Assembly: GCA_002900995.3 (NCBI GenBank) | Contig: CM035307.1 | Location: 3,224,001-3,288,000, forward strand | Reading direction: 5' to 3' | Length of the DNA stretch: 64,000 nt | DNA from: Ganoderma boninense | Taxonomy: Eukaryota > Basidiomycota > Agaricomycetes > Polyporales > Polyporaceae | Part shown: piece by piece, positions 33,652-46,276 of the stretch | Numbering within the stretch: position 1 is the stretch's first letter | How the letters are laid out: each line of letters starts with the position of its first letter | Program-made: the position numbers and the translations under genes | The notes under the pieces: generated by a model | Database searches by the model: none | What the model was told of the DNA's origin: nothing | Seen by the model: only the letters and a program-made list of their open reading frames with translations

Positions 33652-36600
33652 GCCAACGTCCAAAATCGACGCCGAGTCGATGGCGTGCAGTGGCAGCCGG
33701 AAGAGCAGTCAGTTCTGCGTGGGGGTTTGGCTGGCAGTACCACCTATCATGCATGCGAACAGGGTCGCACACCCCCCTCACGATTGTTATGTTTACTTCC
33801 ATCATCCTACTCATCCCTGTATGGCCTTGTACGGTTTACCATGCTTTCTATAACCTATGCCACCCCCTCCTTCGTGTGATGCTTCATACTGTCACCATGA
33901 ACGAGTTGGAAAGTAACCTGCGCTTCCGCTTCGGCCCCGCCCGCTTTGTGAGCGCGCGACGGGCGCTTACCTGCTCTATCCAGAACGTGACGTTGAGGAT
34001 CTGGCTCACCAGAAGCTCTCCTTACTGGTGCGTCGACAAAACAATGAACACTTGATGTACACGCTGATGTACCTTGCTAGGTTACAAAGCCTGCGAGGCA
34101 TCCTCTCTGCCCTGGTTTCTGTATGCAATAGCACGCTCCTTTGCTCCAACGTGCCCAGCAACGTTGGGACGACACAAGTTGTTAGATGACGCAGCTAGGA
34201 AGCTCATCCTGCAAAATCGACTAGGACCATTCCAGGTAAGCTATATCCCATTGCCCAAGCGCAACTTCAACTGACGCAATCTCATTGAGCCCTACCCAGT
34301 TAAACATGTCATCTCTGACTTCGATTGAAATGCGTGGGTTTGGGAGGTCCGTCCCAGCGATCTGCAAGCCACAGGCTCAGGCGTTCGCGACCTAATTAGC
34401 ATGCGAACCCCACAGCCTGGCAACCCTGTGATGTCCTGCCCACAATACCCCGCATCCAGATGCATGAGTCGATAGCTTCGAACCAGTGCGTCCGCGATGC
34501 AGAAGACTGTACTAGAAGTACTGTTCCACAATGAGGCGTAACTCTTCAAATCATGAGGTACCATGCATTTTCCTCTGCCGTAAAGTTCACGCTCAACTGA
34601 CCAATGCCACTTGAATTGCTGGGCATACAGTACGTGATTTATGAACATTCGGGGAGGACCCCTCCCGCAGCCGAACAAGCAGAAATCTAGTGTCTTTTCC
34701 TAATGTGCTTTCCTCTCGGGTGTCCCTCGGGGGTATTGCGGACGTCGATGTCTCCTCTCCGTTGATTAACAGCAGCACGCTGACATAGACGCTATTCACC
34801 GCTCTTCTTTTCCTCAGCGACACCACCGTGACCCCCGGTCTCGAACCCCCTCCTTCCCGGAGAAGAAATCGGCGGACACGATCGAGGCCCTCCCGGGTAC
34901 CCATGGCATACTACGCCGCTGCCGTTGCGTCGCTCACGACGGCGCGACAAAAGCCCCGCTGAGCACGTATTCGCGATATGCGATCTGGATCCTGGTGCGG
35001 GAAGGCACCCCATTGGCACGCTCGGCAGCGATGCGCGGTTTCCGGCTCCGCTCCCCGCGAAGGCCCACAGAGCGAGGTGGAGAGTGTGCGGGACAGGATC
35101 CTAAGCGATGTGCGTCTTCGTGGTTTCTCTTCGCGTTTCTGCACCCGTGGGCATGAGAGCGACGCAGGGGTCGGCTAACGTGTTTCAATACAGTACCGGG
35201 ATGCAGACACGGGACACAACGGGACAGGGCAGGTTGGTGGCGCACACACCTGCCCCTGCCCCGCGCGCTATGCCCGCATAGCGAGGACGTTGTGTGCACG
35301 GTGTGGGGATCCTCAGGGAGTGTGCGCCGCTGCGTCGCCGCTGAGAGGACAGTATAATTAATGCTGCGCCTGCGACGAACCAAGACGCCGGTATACCTCA
35401 GTGCCATTCAGGGTCCGAAGAAGAAGGCGTGCAGGCGGAGAAGGAGACCTGCGCACGGCAGATCACTCGTGCTTGCCGAGATGGTCCGATGGACGAGATA
35501 AGCAGACGTGCGCCGTCGTCACTTCAACTCCAAGTTCTCTCTTCTGTGCTCCGAGTCGCTGCTGCCGCTCTCCAGCGCTTCTTCCGTGGGTGCATTTGCG
35601 CTCTTCCTCCACTGCGGCCGCACTTTCACTCACAAAGCTGCCTTGCGACAGTGTGGCGACATCGGTAGCCGGGAGATGCTAGGATGGCCGCCGTACCGCA
35701 CGGCAGCGGGGCTAGGCCCCGGTCGCGGGGATGCCCGTTCGACATGAACCGTGTCCACCTGGTATATACTTCACCGTGCCACACACACGTTATCCTCGAA
35801 TAGCGTTGGCGGGTGCATTTCTCCTGGCAGCCAATGTAGTTGCGCCTGGCAACGTGGCGACGCGCTGACGCTGACACGATACTTTAACGGACAGCGAACC
35901 GCGAGATGCGCGAAGCCGCCTGCATCTGGCGCGCGGTGTCTCAACGTTCCAACTCGGATTCACATCGAGGTGGCGAAGGTGCGAGCTGACGGAGACGACC
36001 GCGGCTCTTTGGCTGACCGACTGACGGTGGCTAGGTGACAACTCGCTGCCGGGGACGGTCCAAGGCTCCACTGTTCTACAGGCACCGACGACGGACGGCA
36101 CAGACGCCGACGAGTCCGAACGGCCTGTCTCTCCCCGCCGCCTTCAAGTCAAGTCCAAACGTTTAGCTGTGCACTATAGTACTTGCAGCTGTGCTGTGCG
36201 CTTTGGAAGGCAAACTTACGACGGCGTCACCGTGCCTGGGTCCAGCTCGGCGAATGTGCGGTGGCGGATTTTTGCATCGCCGTCCGCGGCTTTTGGACGA
36301 CGCTCGTCAGAACGTCGGCGGCGTCCACTGTTCCGCAAGTGACGTCCTACCACTGAAGCCTGGGCAGATCGGATGCTCTCGATTGCAAGGGCGTTCCAGC
36401 CTCAGCGATGCCATGACAGGCGCCTCTGACGATCGACCCATCCACAGCTGCTGAGTTCTAGCTCGACGAAAGCTGGGACACTCAATAGCTCGGCACAGGA
36501 TATGGAGTCTTCAAACGCACCTCCAACTCTATCCGCAAATCCAAGGACGCCGTTCGCCCGATATGTCAGCAACGGCGCTTCGGGATTTCCAGTCTTCAAT

Positions 36601-39436
36601 ACCGCAATCTCCGGGCTCTTCGCGATGAAATGGAAAGTGAGTGACCGCTCCCAGAAAATCACGAGTGAAAGGGTCAAGGATCAAACCCTGAGATCCAACG
36701 ACGCTCTCCTATCTGCCCTTTGAGCTTGCTAAAGTTTCGCACCGTCGACTAGTTGCCAGTGCAACCGGACGAGAGATCCGCTTTCGTGCTCGATGCGGTG
36801 CTCGAATGATAGTAATAGGGTACGATCGAGCATATCAAATACGTACTTGCATGCACTTGCAGAACGCCTAAGTGTTTTACATATCTTTGGAGATGCGATT
36901 GAATTTGTAGATCAGGTATGAACCCTGGACAAGTAGTACAGTATCACTCAAACATTGCGTTCCCTCAAGACCTCAAGCTTCAAGCTGTAGAGCGCTGTGC
37001 TCGATAATGTGCGGTGACATGGATCCGACGAGATCCTGGCTTTTGAAACCCTCCAAAGAGAGGTTCTGACGCGTCCGCGTGCTCTACGATCATGAGCTGT
37101 GGTCGTCACTGACCGGTCTTATCAATGGAAGCGGAAATCCTTCCACTGTTCCACAATCGGAACCATTCGGGGTTTGCACGGCAAGCGCCCGTTTCACCGA
37201 GGCTGCATGCACAAGCGAAGCGCGGAGCAAATTCTCTTCCTTGCCCAACGCCAGTGAAAATTTACTTGCTGAGAAACGAGAGCGCGGGGCGGAGGACGCC
37301 AGCTAAACCCGCCGACCTCAATATTGAATGGGGGACAAGGAAGGGCGTAGAGATGGCGAGACGGGACCTGGAACCTGCGTCTCTTGAAACCCATGGACAG
37401 TTCGGAATCTTCAGAACGAGACGGGCGCTCCGAACAACCGTTTTGGACTCTTGCACCGTCTCCAAGAAGGCTCGGAGCGAATCTGGACTAGCCTTGGAGT
37501 GATTCCACGGTAAGTATACGCAATGCGCACGCTGCATTACCTAACTCGCTTTGCCTGGGGCGCGAACAATAAGTATACACATCCCGACGGAAGCACCGTA
37601 AGCATACATGTAAGTGTAACGTTGACGGCAACAGTGACGGTAACGGACTGACCCTTAAGTAGCCCTGAGTTAAGTTTGTTTCCCCAGCCCCGGAGCCCCC
37701 TTCCAAGTTCCAATGCTCCAATGTTCCGAGGTTCCATGCCTTTGCTCGGCACACGCTCCCACGCGAAGCGCTGCACGACTGGACGGTGCGCTCGGTGCGC
37801 GCGTGCACGCGTCTTCGACGTTCGGATGAGAACGTCTGCCGTGGTTCGCGCACGTTCTGTGCGGAACCTGCCCGACACGTGGATGCCAAACGGCAGTGCC
37901 CAGCTTCTGGTCGGTTCGCAAAGACGAGGCACTTTTTTTCTGGTTGTCTACGTGTGTACAAACGCGCGGGAATGTCAGTGTCAGTGGCGAGACAGGTGGA
38001 GTGCGAGATGTCGTCAGATTATGCATGGATATAAAAAGTACGTGGGCGAGCTGCGGGCCTGTCCTTGCGCGTTATGAGAGGATGAATTTGAGGAGTGAGG
38101 TCATGCTGTCGCAGTGGAGGCTAGCCGTAAAAGCGTGGTGAGATAAGTAGTACTTAAGTAGCCGGAAGCCATCCCGGTCGACGCGTCGCTGAGATCAAAG
38201 TGCCCGGACTTTGTGCGCTGCACACGACCCTTCAGGCCACAGTTTTCGGCTCACGATGTGGGCGAGTGCTGAATTTGACATCCTGAGGCATCGTGATTCG
38301 TCAGCTTAGGGTGTTCGCGCAAGACGATTGGAACTGGACAGACATAACGAGGTGGTGATTGGCTGCGGTGGGACCGCGATGGTTTGCGAGCGGGCACGAC
38401 GCAATGGCCTAGCGCAGGAAAGCCCCATCCGGACGGACAAGTCAATGAGAGAAGTGTGCACACGAAGAGGTCGGAGTGGAGTGGCGGTTCGCGTGGTCAA
38501 GCATCTCGGGGGAGATAGAACGTGCGATTGCTATCGGCACCAAGCTAGAACCCGCACAGCGGATACTTTCGCAACGCTGAGCTAGATTCAGAGTCTAACT
38601 TGTCTGCTGCCCACGTCTATGCATCCCCAGCCATGTCCATGTCCTAGTGCGCCACCCCCGGTCGTACGGGGACTGTGCGAGGGCACGGATCTACGCTGGG
38701 CCTACCCACGGTGGCGGCGGATCCGAGGGGGCCACCGTCATCGGGGTATTGAGCACCCTGCAGGGACTTACGGAAGGATGCGATGGGGAAGGACCCCCGT
38801 ATGCCCGCACTCGGAGGTCAGGAACAGGAAGTTGGCATCCCAATGCCGGGGCAGGGTGCAATGCAAAATTCCGTACACAATGGAATTAGCAGGGAAATGA
38901 ATGGGGAAGCGCTGCATCCCGGCCACGCCAGCCGATGGCGTCGTACAAGATGCGCCTTCCGGGGAGGTGCGTCATGTCTAGAAGTTGCGCGAAGATGGTT
39001 CTCTGCGACGCGGGCGGCACGTTGAATGCATCTTTTGCAGCCTGGCATTCGGGATGCTCCAGTGGGAGCCTTCTCGAGTGACAAATGATGCATGCGCACA
39101 GTGCGCCGGCCGGTGTCGGGGAGATGACGTGCATGGATAAGCGGAAGGGATGTGAGACTCAGATAGGGAGGGACGATCTTTGGGTGACTGACGTATCACG
39201 CACTGTCAGGACGGTGTGGTTAAGCTTGCCGATGGAAGCAGAACGGGAGCGACGAACGTCTCGTGGTAGGTGGCGGCTAGGCAAAAGCACCAGGCAAGCA
39301 TAACGTGACGACGGAGGGACGTCTCATTGTCTGCAAGAACCAGGATTGAGATAGAAGACTGTGCAACTGACGAACACAAAGCTCTGTCGAAGGCTTACAC
39401 TTGCTTTGGGGAAGGAGAGATACATTGATTATGCCA
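33652..39436. other. Long gene-poor interval
   Basis: About 5.8 kb without a supported gene. Open frames up to 157 codons (for example 34934-35407 and 37488-37961 on minus) show no motif, no splice-consistent extension and no repeat structure. I looked for reverse transcriptase (YxDD), integrase (DDE) and helicase motifs and saw none. The 3' flank of RPL18 takes up the first few hundred bases. It may hold decayed transposon sequence or long noncoding RNA, but nothing here shows it. Confidence 0.4.
37707..37738. repeat. Four imperfect 8-base tandem repeats
   Basis: Units GTTCCAAT, GCTCCAAT, GTTCCGAG and GTTCCATG stand end to end. Short and noncoding. Confidence 0.7.
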
Positions 39437-40375
39437 TCACGATAGCTGATGAGATGAGATCTGGTGAGAAAGAGATCGACATTGTAACGCAGGTTGTGTT
39501 TGCAAGATTGGACATCGGGGGGATGTGGCAGGAGGGATGGGAGGAGTGAAACGTTGTCGCGATGGAGAATGGGAGGGGCGGAGGGACGGAGCGGAGGAGG
39601 TCATGGGGGATGGGGGAGAGGTCAGAGGCCGAGGCGGATCAAGAGAGGGAGATCGATGCAAGGCGGCGAGCCTCGCGGACGGGGAAGAAGGTTCGAAAGG
39701 AAGGGCGAGAGGCCCGGCGCAAAGCGCGGGAAGCAACGAGGACACACGGGCGGGCGGAAAAGAGAAGAGCTGGCCGCTGGCTGGCCGTGTTCACGCTGGG
39801 GCCATTGGCGAGACTCCCACCGCCAGGAGGGGAACTTGGAAGGAGCGGGCCCATCTCGCATCTGCATCCGCATCGAGCCGTGGCTGGGGCAAAAGGGTAA
39901 ACAGCAGACGGGGCTAGCCCGATCACGAGGATGCCGGGCGGCGAGAAGACAGCCCGAGGGAGGCAAAATTTGACGGCTCACATCTCCGGGGACGATTGCG
40001 AGACGGGACGCGTCCCGTTGCGGGGGCGATGGAGAGGGGCGGGCTGGGCCGCGGATGGGCTGCGGACGGGGGGCGGGAGGGGCGGGGCGTTGGGCTTTGT
40101 ATGGACGGGGGCGACAGGAGGACGGCGCAGGGGGCTGAGAAAAGACGACGCAACCTTCTCCACCGTGACGCTGTTTCGGGCGGGGGACCCCGGAGAGGGG
40201 AGGTGGCCGGGGGGGCGGGCGATAGAAGAGGGTTTGGACTCCGCTGATGTTCTGGTGTACATAACGACGTCAGCGTTCGTCATTAGGATCAGGGGAACTG
40301 GTGACTTCACGGCACACGCAACTCTGCTCTCGTCGTCATCCTCTCCCGAACAGCTTCCTCTAGCACTCGGACGTC
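39437..40375 (+). promoter_or_regulatory. Upstream region of the bZIP gene
   Basis: Strongly purine-biased between 39530 and 40230 (GGAG, GAGG, GGGG words). An open frame reaches from 39931 into the bZIP coding frame, but its residues are of low-complexity promoter type. A CT- and CGT-rich leader (40319-40370) precedes the ATG at 40376. Long leaders are common for stress regulators, so regulation through this region is plausible. Confidence 0.4.
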
Positions 40376-42116
40376 ATGGCCTCTCCAGCCCACCCCAGCA
40401 GCCCTCTGCACACCCTCCCGCCCGACAACGTCATCCCTCTCACCAAGGATCCCTCCCTCCCCCCGCCCGCGACGCCCTCTCCGCCTCCCAGCAGCGCCCG
40501 ACCCAGAAACCAAAGCGAAGCAACTTTGATCTCGAGCCCAATCCCTTCGAGCAGTCCTTCGCCCGCCCCACCAACGATTCCTCTCTCCGCACACAGCAAA
40601 AGAGCCCCGACTCCGCCAACCGTTCCGCCGCCTCCCACTCTTCTCGCGATGACTCCCGCTCCGCCTCAAAAGCCCATGACCGCGATGATAGCGCAAAGCC
40701 CACTCTCCCGCCCATAGATGCCATCAACTCTCCCTCCGATCCGTCCTACACATGGGGATTCCCCTCCGCAAATCTTTCCAACTCCCTCAGGTCCGGGCCC
40801 CTGTCCCCCGCCATGCTCGCCGGCCCCCAGCCAAACAGCAACAATGATCAGCCTCTTTCCAGCTTCGACCCCACCTCCTTCCGCACTGGCCTCACCCCGC
40901 GCACAGGCCTCACTCCTGGCACTGGCCTCACGCCTATCATCGGTACCGTGTTTCCCCCTCCGTCCCCAGGCACTGCGGCCTGGATCAACATCATGAACGC
41001 GAACGGTGCGCCGCCCTCCCTTTCTAATGTCGCGACGATCACCCCGAATACCCTCTCCGCCATCACCGGCGCGCTTCCTCCAACCAACGGCGTTGCCGCC
41101 GCCGCCGCCAACCACCACAGCACCTCCCCCACCAACCCATCGCCCCTGTCCATGTCTCATACCGCGCCCTACTCAAATCAAACTCGTGGTGACAATCAGC
41201 CCCCAAACGGCTCTTACGTCACTTCGGCTGTAGAGGCGGCGTCTTCCTCCACGAATGGCCTCTTCCTTCTTTCGCAAGCCCATCAAGAGCTTACTAAGCG
41301 TGAGCAGCAGGAGAAGGCCGCGGCCGCGAGCGCGCAGACAAACGGCGTGGGTGCCGTAGCCAACGGGAAGCGGGGCACTAAGAGGAAGGGCACCTACGAC
41401 GAGACGTCGCCAGTCGCGGAGAGTCCTGAGCTTGCGGCGCAGACTGTGTTGGGGGCGAAGGGCAACTCAAAGCGCACGCGCTCCAGTACTACGGCGAGCA
41501 CGAGCACTAATGGCCGAGGGAAGCGGGGAAGGTCCGCGAGCGAAGGCGAAGAGGAGGAAGAGGACGAAGACGACGCGCTCGCTCTCGCACCCCCGAAGAA
41601 GGGCGGGAACCAGAAAAAGCCCGAGACCGAAGAGGAGAAACGGCGAAACTTCCTGGAGCGCAATCGGCAAGGTAAATCTTCCTTTCCGCTGCGCTCTTGC
41701 ATCCTCCTCCCGATATGTCGTACTGTTCTCTCATCATGCCGCTTCTCTTCTCTCGTGTTCTCCCAGCCGCGCTCAAATGCCGCCAGCGCAAGAAGGCGTG
41801 GCTCGCTCAGCTCCAGGCCAAGGTCGAGTACCTCACGAACGAGAACGAACGGCTCACGTCTGCTCTCGTCGCGTCGCGGGAGGAGATAGCACGCCTTTCG
41901 GCTCTCGTCGGCGCCGCGTCTGTTGGGCAGCCGGTGCCCATGCCTGTCTCCGGTGCGGGCGGAAACATGGGCGTGGGTCCGGGAGTCGGCGTTGGACCAG
42001 GGGTCAACGGTGTCGGAGGCGGCGGCCCTCCCGTCAGCGTCAACGTCAGCTTGCCACCCCCTGGCAAGAGCGCGGTCACTATGGTTGGTGCAGGCGGGAG
42101 GGGATACGGCTATTAG
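40376..42116 (+). CDS. ATF/CREB-type bZIP transcription factor (one frame break near the N-terminus)
   Basis: Stress-responsive DNA-binding regulator, similar to Atf1-type proteins acting below the Sty1/Hog1 kinase. Exons 40376-41671 and 41767-42116. ATG 40376 starts MASPAHPSSPLHTLPPDNVI; near the C run at 40451-40459 the frame must drop one base to continue as SNFDLEPNPFEQSFARP and LPPIDAINSP, the N-terminal blocks of Atf1-type factors. Next come repeats of TGLTP (RTGLTPRTGLTPGTGLTPII), a Ser/Asn-rich stretch, an acidic EEEEEEDEDD patch and the bZIP domain: basic region NRQAALKCRQRKK (N-x7-R) and a leucine zipper LQAKVEYLTNENERLTSALV. The intron splits the basic region at Gln-Ala. The C-terminus is Gly/Val/Pro-rich. 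With the frame corrected the protein has 548 residues. An alternative without correction would start at 39931, which I find unlikely. Confidence 0.85.
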
Positions 42117-43346
42117 GCTGTCTCGCGCTCTCTTTTCACTGGACTCCTTCGTTCTTCCCCGATCTTGGGTGGCCTACGCGGGAAGACGTTCGGCGCGGTC
42201 GACGTTGAAGATAGCACGCCGAGCTGTGGATGGCAGGTGTGGTAGAAGGTCGATGGTTGGCGATTGGCGATCGCTGTCGCTGGCGGTTTGCCGCATACAC
42301 GTCGGGTCGCTATTCCCAACCCGTCAGCGACACATCGCGTATACACAGGAGTGTCAATGCGCCGTGCACCGAGAGCGTTTGTTTGTTTTACAGAAGGCTA
42401 GACGTCTCTCATCCGTGGCACACATCGCCGACGTGCGTGGGTGTACATACGGGACACGGACCTGGTCACTTGACGCATCATCATGATCATCTTCATCGGA
42501 GAGGGGTTTATACGTGGGGCTTTATTTTCTTTACATATGGTGATTATTGACGACACAATGCCGGGATGTTGTACATGTTCCTGTTGTACGTTGAAGGGAG
42601 GAGAGAGGGCCTGGCGACTTCTTCTCATGCAGTCTTGCACACACTTACTAGCTTATGATGGACAAGGCATATGCAGCGCGCGTTGGATCGGGACGCACGG
42701 AATTGCTTGGCGAGAGTGGCGTGTGTTGGGGGCCCTGCCGCCTGTACGGTATCGGCGCCGCGCGAAGTACATTATTCCATTCAACAGTATTCTCATCATA
42801 CCGCATACACGATCACGTTATAGTTACAATGTCGGTCCGCTCTTGCTCCTTTACGTCTGCTGCCGCGTTCCGGTGGTGCGGATCAGTATGCGAATGCCAT
42901 AATATGTCATGGCGACGTCGTCGACCTCCGACGGTGCCTTCAACTGACATAGCACGCAGGCCGCCTGGGTTTGCTCTGTTGTTGACGGAAGACAGCTGCG
43001 CACTATCGCTCCGCCGCACGCGTGGGACCATGGCCGAGCTGACCTGACGAAATTTTCGGGGTGCCCTGGTTCGCCTCTGGGTATGTCGCGCGACGTGATC
43101 CAAAAATTTGGTACTTATGTCCGAGGAGTTGCCATGTCTTGCCACACGGCGGATAGACGCTGCGGTGACGAAGGGCGACGATTATGGCATGCCAGACGCC
43201 CAACGATTCTAAGCGCCTGTGGATGCCAAATTGAGAAAAGTCGTGGGCGCAAAGAGCCTGAAAAGTTTAAGTTGTGCGGCCCGGAGGCTTCGTTCTTGAA
43301 GTTCGAGTCGTCGCTTGACCCCCTCTGCTGTCCATCTCCGTCGGTC
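42117..43346. other. Intergenic, no gene seen
   Basis: Between two genes on the same strand: 3' flank of the bZIP gene, then about 200 bases of probable promoter before NUG1. Frames here are short and motif-free. Confidence 0.4.
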
Positions 43347-45793
43347 ATGCCTCGTATACGCAAAAGTGAGTCAGCAGCACGGAACGCCCGGCCTGGGAGT
43401 GCGTACGACGTGCGTGCGGGTGGTTGCTGATCACTCGTCGTGGACGCAGAGACGAGCAAGCGGGTGTCGATAAACAAGCGGGAGAGGGTGAAGAAGAAGG
43501 TGAAGGAGTCGCGGCGGAAGAAGAGCAAGGAGGCCAAGAAGAACCCCCAGTGGAAGAGCAGTGCGTGTCTCTTTTGGCCTCTCGGTTGCGAGGGTGTGGG
43601 GGCGAGTTCTGTTCTGTCTGATTGACGGGCGTGTGGGCATGGGTTGGTGTTGCTGCTAGAGCATGCGAAGGACCCAGGCATCCCGAACAACTTCCCGTAC
43701 AAGGACCAGATCCTTGCCGAGGTCGCGGAGCAGCGTCGTGTGGTGTGTTGGTTTTCCCCGATGTGTTGTGTGTCTGACCCTGATGGAGTGCGCGGGGGAC
43801 AATAGGCTGCAGAGGAGAAGCAGAAGCGCAAGGACGAGAAGAAGGCAGCCAAGGCTCAGACCGCGGAGGATGATGAGGACGAGGATGAGGTGGCATTCGA
43901 CGGTGTCAGGGCCATCGCAGCCCAACGGGCTGTCGACGGTGAGGTCTGAGGACGAGGAAATGGATGCCGATGTGGGCGAGGAGGAGGACGAGGTGCCGGT
44001 ACTCATCAATCCCGACCTGCCGAACCTCAAGGTCGTCCTCGACGCAGCGGACGTAGTGATCGAGGTCCTCGACTCTCGGGACCCGCTTTCGTCCCGGAGT
44101 GCACATTTGAGAGGAGGTTGCGAAGGAGCTGGGAAAGAAGGTCCTGCTCGTGCTCAACAAAATCGTTGCGCGTATACCCCTTGAAATTTGCGCATACATT
44201 CGTGTGTTGACCCATCTTATCGCAGATGCGTGTCCGAGGGAGGCTGTCGAGGCGTGGTCGGCGACGCTGAGGCAGGAACATCCTACAGTTCTTTTTAGGT
44301 CGTCCTCCGCATGCCTGCCAGTGTCTATCGCAGATACGTGGAGCAAAGGCAAGGGTAAGGAGCGCGAGCGTGCGGACGATGCGTGGGGCATGGATGCCTT
44401 GACCTCTCTCCTTCAACGATGGGCCGTGGAGAAGAAGGGCGACGAGCCGCTGACAATCGCTGTGGCTGGAATGACCAATACCGGGAAAACATCCTTCGTC
44501 AACTCCCTGCTCGGCAAGGCTGTCTTACAGACATACACGCTCGCTGCTTCCATGAACGACTTCTCCCCGACTACTACAACACATCCCCAGGAAGTCACTG
44601 TCGAGCTCGAGGGCGGAAAGTCACTTCGCGTGATCGACACGCCCGGGCTTCTGTGGCACCATTCGGAGGACCTGTCGGACGAGGAGGTGACTCGGTTGCG
44701 TGCGCGCGACATTCTGTTGAGGAACAGGGGACATATAGAACGGTTAAAGGATCCTTCGGCAGTCAGTGAGTGCTCTGTCTATGTCGTACACCCCTGTCGC
44801 GCATACACTAACGGCACGGCCAGTGTCTGAGCTCGTCTCCCGCTCTAGCAGGGAGGACCTCATGCTCCTGTACAACCTACCAATCTTCATGGATGGCGAC
44901 GCAACCGCGTTCCTCTCCAGTGTGGCCCGTGCTAGCGGCTTCATCAAGAAGGTTCGCCGGGCTTTGTGAGATGATTGTTTGACACCGTTTCTAACCCCTT
45001 CGCTACAGAACGGCAGCCCAGACCTTACAGGTGCCGCCCGCACCGTCCTCCGGGATTGGAGCAGCGGGAAGTTCGCTCGCTTCACTGTTCCGTCCAACCC
45101 GTCTCCATCCTCAAGCGCCCCTTCAGACAAGGCTCTGGCAGCTGCGTACGCGAAAGACGAGCCTATCCTCTCCAAGTTGTCGACCCGCAAAGAGCTGCGC
45201 AAAGCGGGCGGCCTCGTCAAACTCCGCACTGGAGACGTCGACGCCCGTAAAATCATGCTTGACGCGGGTTACTTCGTCTCGCCATCTGACGACGGCATCG
45301 AGGCCGACGAGGAGGATGGAGGTGTGCTTGACGAAGTAGATGAGGTTGGGCTCGATGGGGAGAGCGAGGGTAGCGACGAGGAAGAGGGCAGCGAGGATGA
45401 GGACGAGCGAAGAGGAGGATGAGGAGATGAGGATGAGGACGAGGATGAGGACGAAGAAGAGGTGGACGAGCTGGAGTCCTCGCCTCCCCGTGGCAAGCGG
45501 AAACGCGCCCTAGCTAAGGCTCCCGCGCGACCTGCCAAAAGGGTTGCGTTTGCGCCGGAGCCAAAGGGCACGAAGCAGGCTCGGTCCGCTGCAGGTGCGA
45601 GGGCGCCGCTGCACCGAAGCTGAAGGCGAAGGCGGACAAGCCTGCGGCCAAGGCCACCAAAAAGCCTGTGAAGGCCACGCCGAAGGCTGCTGCACCTCCT
45701 AAGAAGGTTGCGAACGCTGCCTCCTCGAAAAAGAGCGCAGCATCTGTGGCAAAGGACGGAGAGGTCGCTTACGACTTCAAGCAGTTCTTCTGA
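43347..45793 (+). CDS. NUG1: Nucleolar circularly permuted GTPase NUG1 (GNL3-like), several frame breaks
   Basis: Needed for maturation and export of pre-60S ribosomes in the family. Exons about 43347-43365, 43450-43560, 43660-43739, 43806-44164, 44226-44765, 44824-44951 and 45009-45793. It starts MPRIRKKTSKRVSINKRERV and has KHAKDPGIPNNFPYKDQIL, the family N-terminus. The permuted GTPase has DSRDPLSSRSAHL and the NKI(D) G4 motif first, then GMTNTGKTSFVNSLLG (G1) and VIDTPG (G3), followed by LMLLYNLPIF. The C-terminus is acidic, then Lys/Ala-rich, ending GEVAYDFKQFF-stop. Five places need a frame change: near 43920, 44108, the donor at 44164-44166 (one G missing), 45412 and 45605. Either this copy is decaying or the assembly is poor here. 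Because the gene is essential in yeast and all motifs survive, I lean to assembly errors. Confidence 0.8.
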
Positions 45794-46276
45794 GCAGATG
45801 GTTCGAACGCCACTCTGCGCGATACTCAAGCATGTATTCCATACCATGTAGATCCTCTGTGATCGATAGCTGCTTGCCCACAGCGACAAGCACACGCGCG
45901 GACCCACAATGGAGTGAGACTGGTGCAATATCATCATTATGTATTGGTGTGAGGTGCGTGAGGTCAATTTGTGCAGCATACGTAGTATCGTTGGGAGGAA
46001 AATACAGGTGCCACTAGATACTGTACAAGCCATAATAATGCCTTGAATCTTCCGAACCAGCAAATAACTCTACGGGTACACATACACTGTCCCGGTGTCA
46101 ATCTCGAGCAGGAGTCCGCAGTGCGAAGGAAATCCAAAATACCACAACGGACCAGGTGATTAAAATAAGGAGGGCGAGGGGCAGCACCTACGGAACTCAT
46201 GGCAGCAATAGTCGCCTCTGCCGTCTTCGTGTTTGTCTTTGGCCCGGTAATCCACATCTATCGCCTCCAACCGACC
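45794..46276. other. Convergent intergenic region
   Basis: 3' ends of NUG1 (+) and the MDR-like gene (-). A 42-codon plus-strand frame at 46201-46326 (MAAIVASAVFVFVFGPVIHI) could code a one-span membrane peptide but overlaps the MDR-like gene end and has no support. Confidence 0.35.

Noticed and set aside
33652..39436. Retrotransposon or DNA transposon in the gene-poor interval
   Set aside because: No reverse transcriptase, integrase, transposase or helicase motif and no terminal repeats were seen by eye; a repeat-library search could change this.
39931..40375. Upstream extension of the bZIP frame (long open frame from 39931)
   Set aside because: The added residues are of low-complexity promoter composition. 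ATG 40376 with a CT-rich leader starts a better N-terminus, at the cost of one frame correction.
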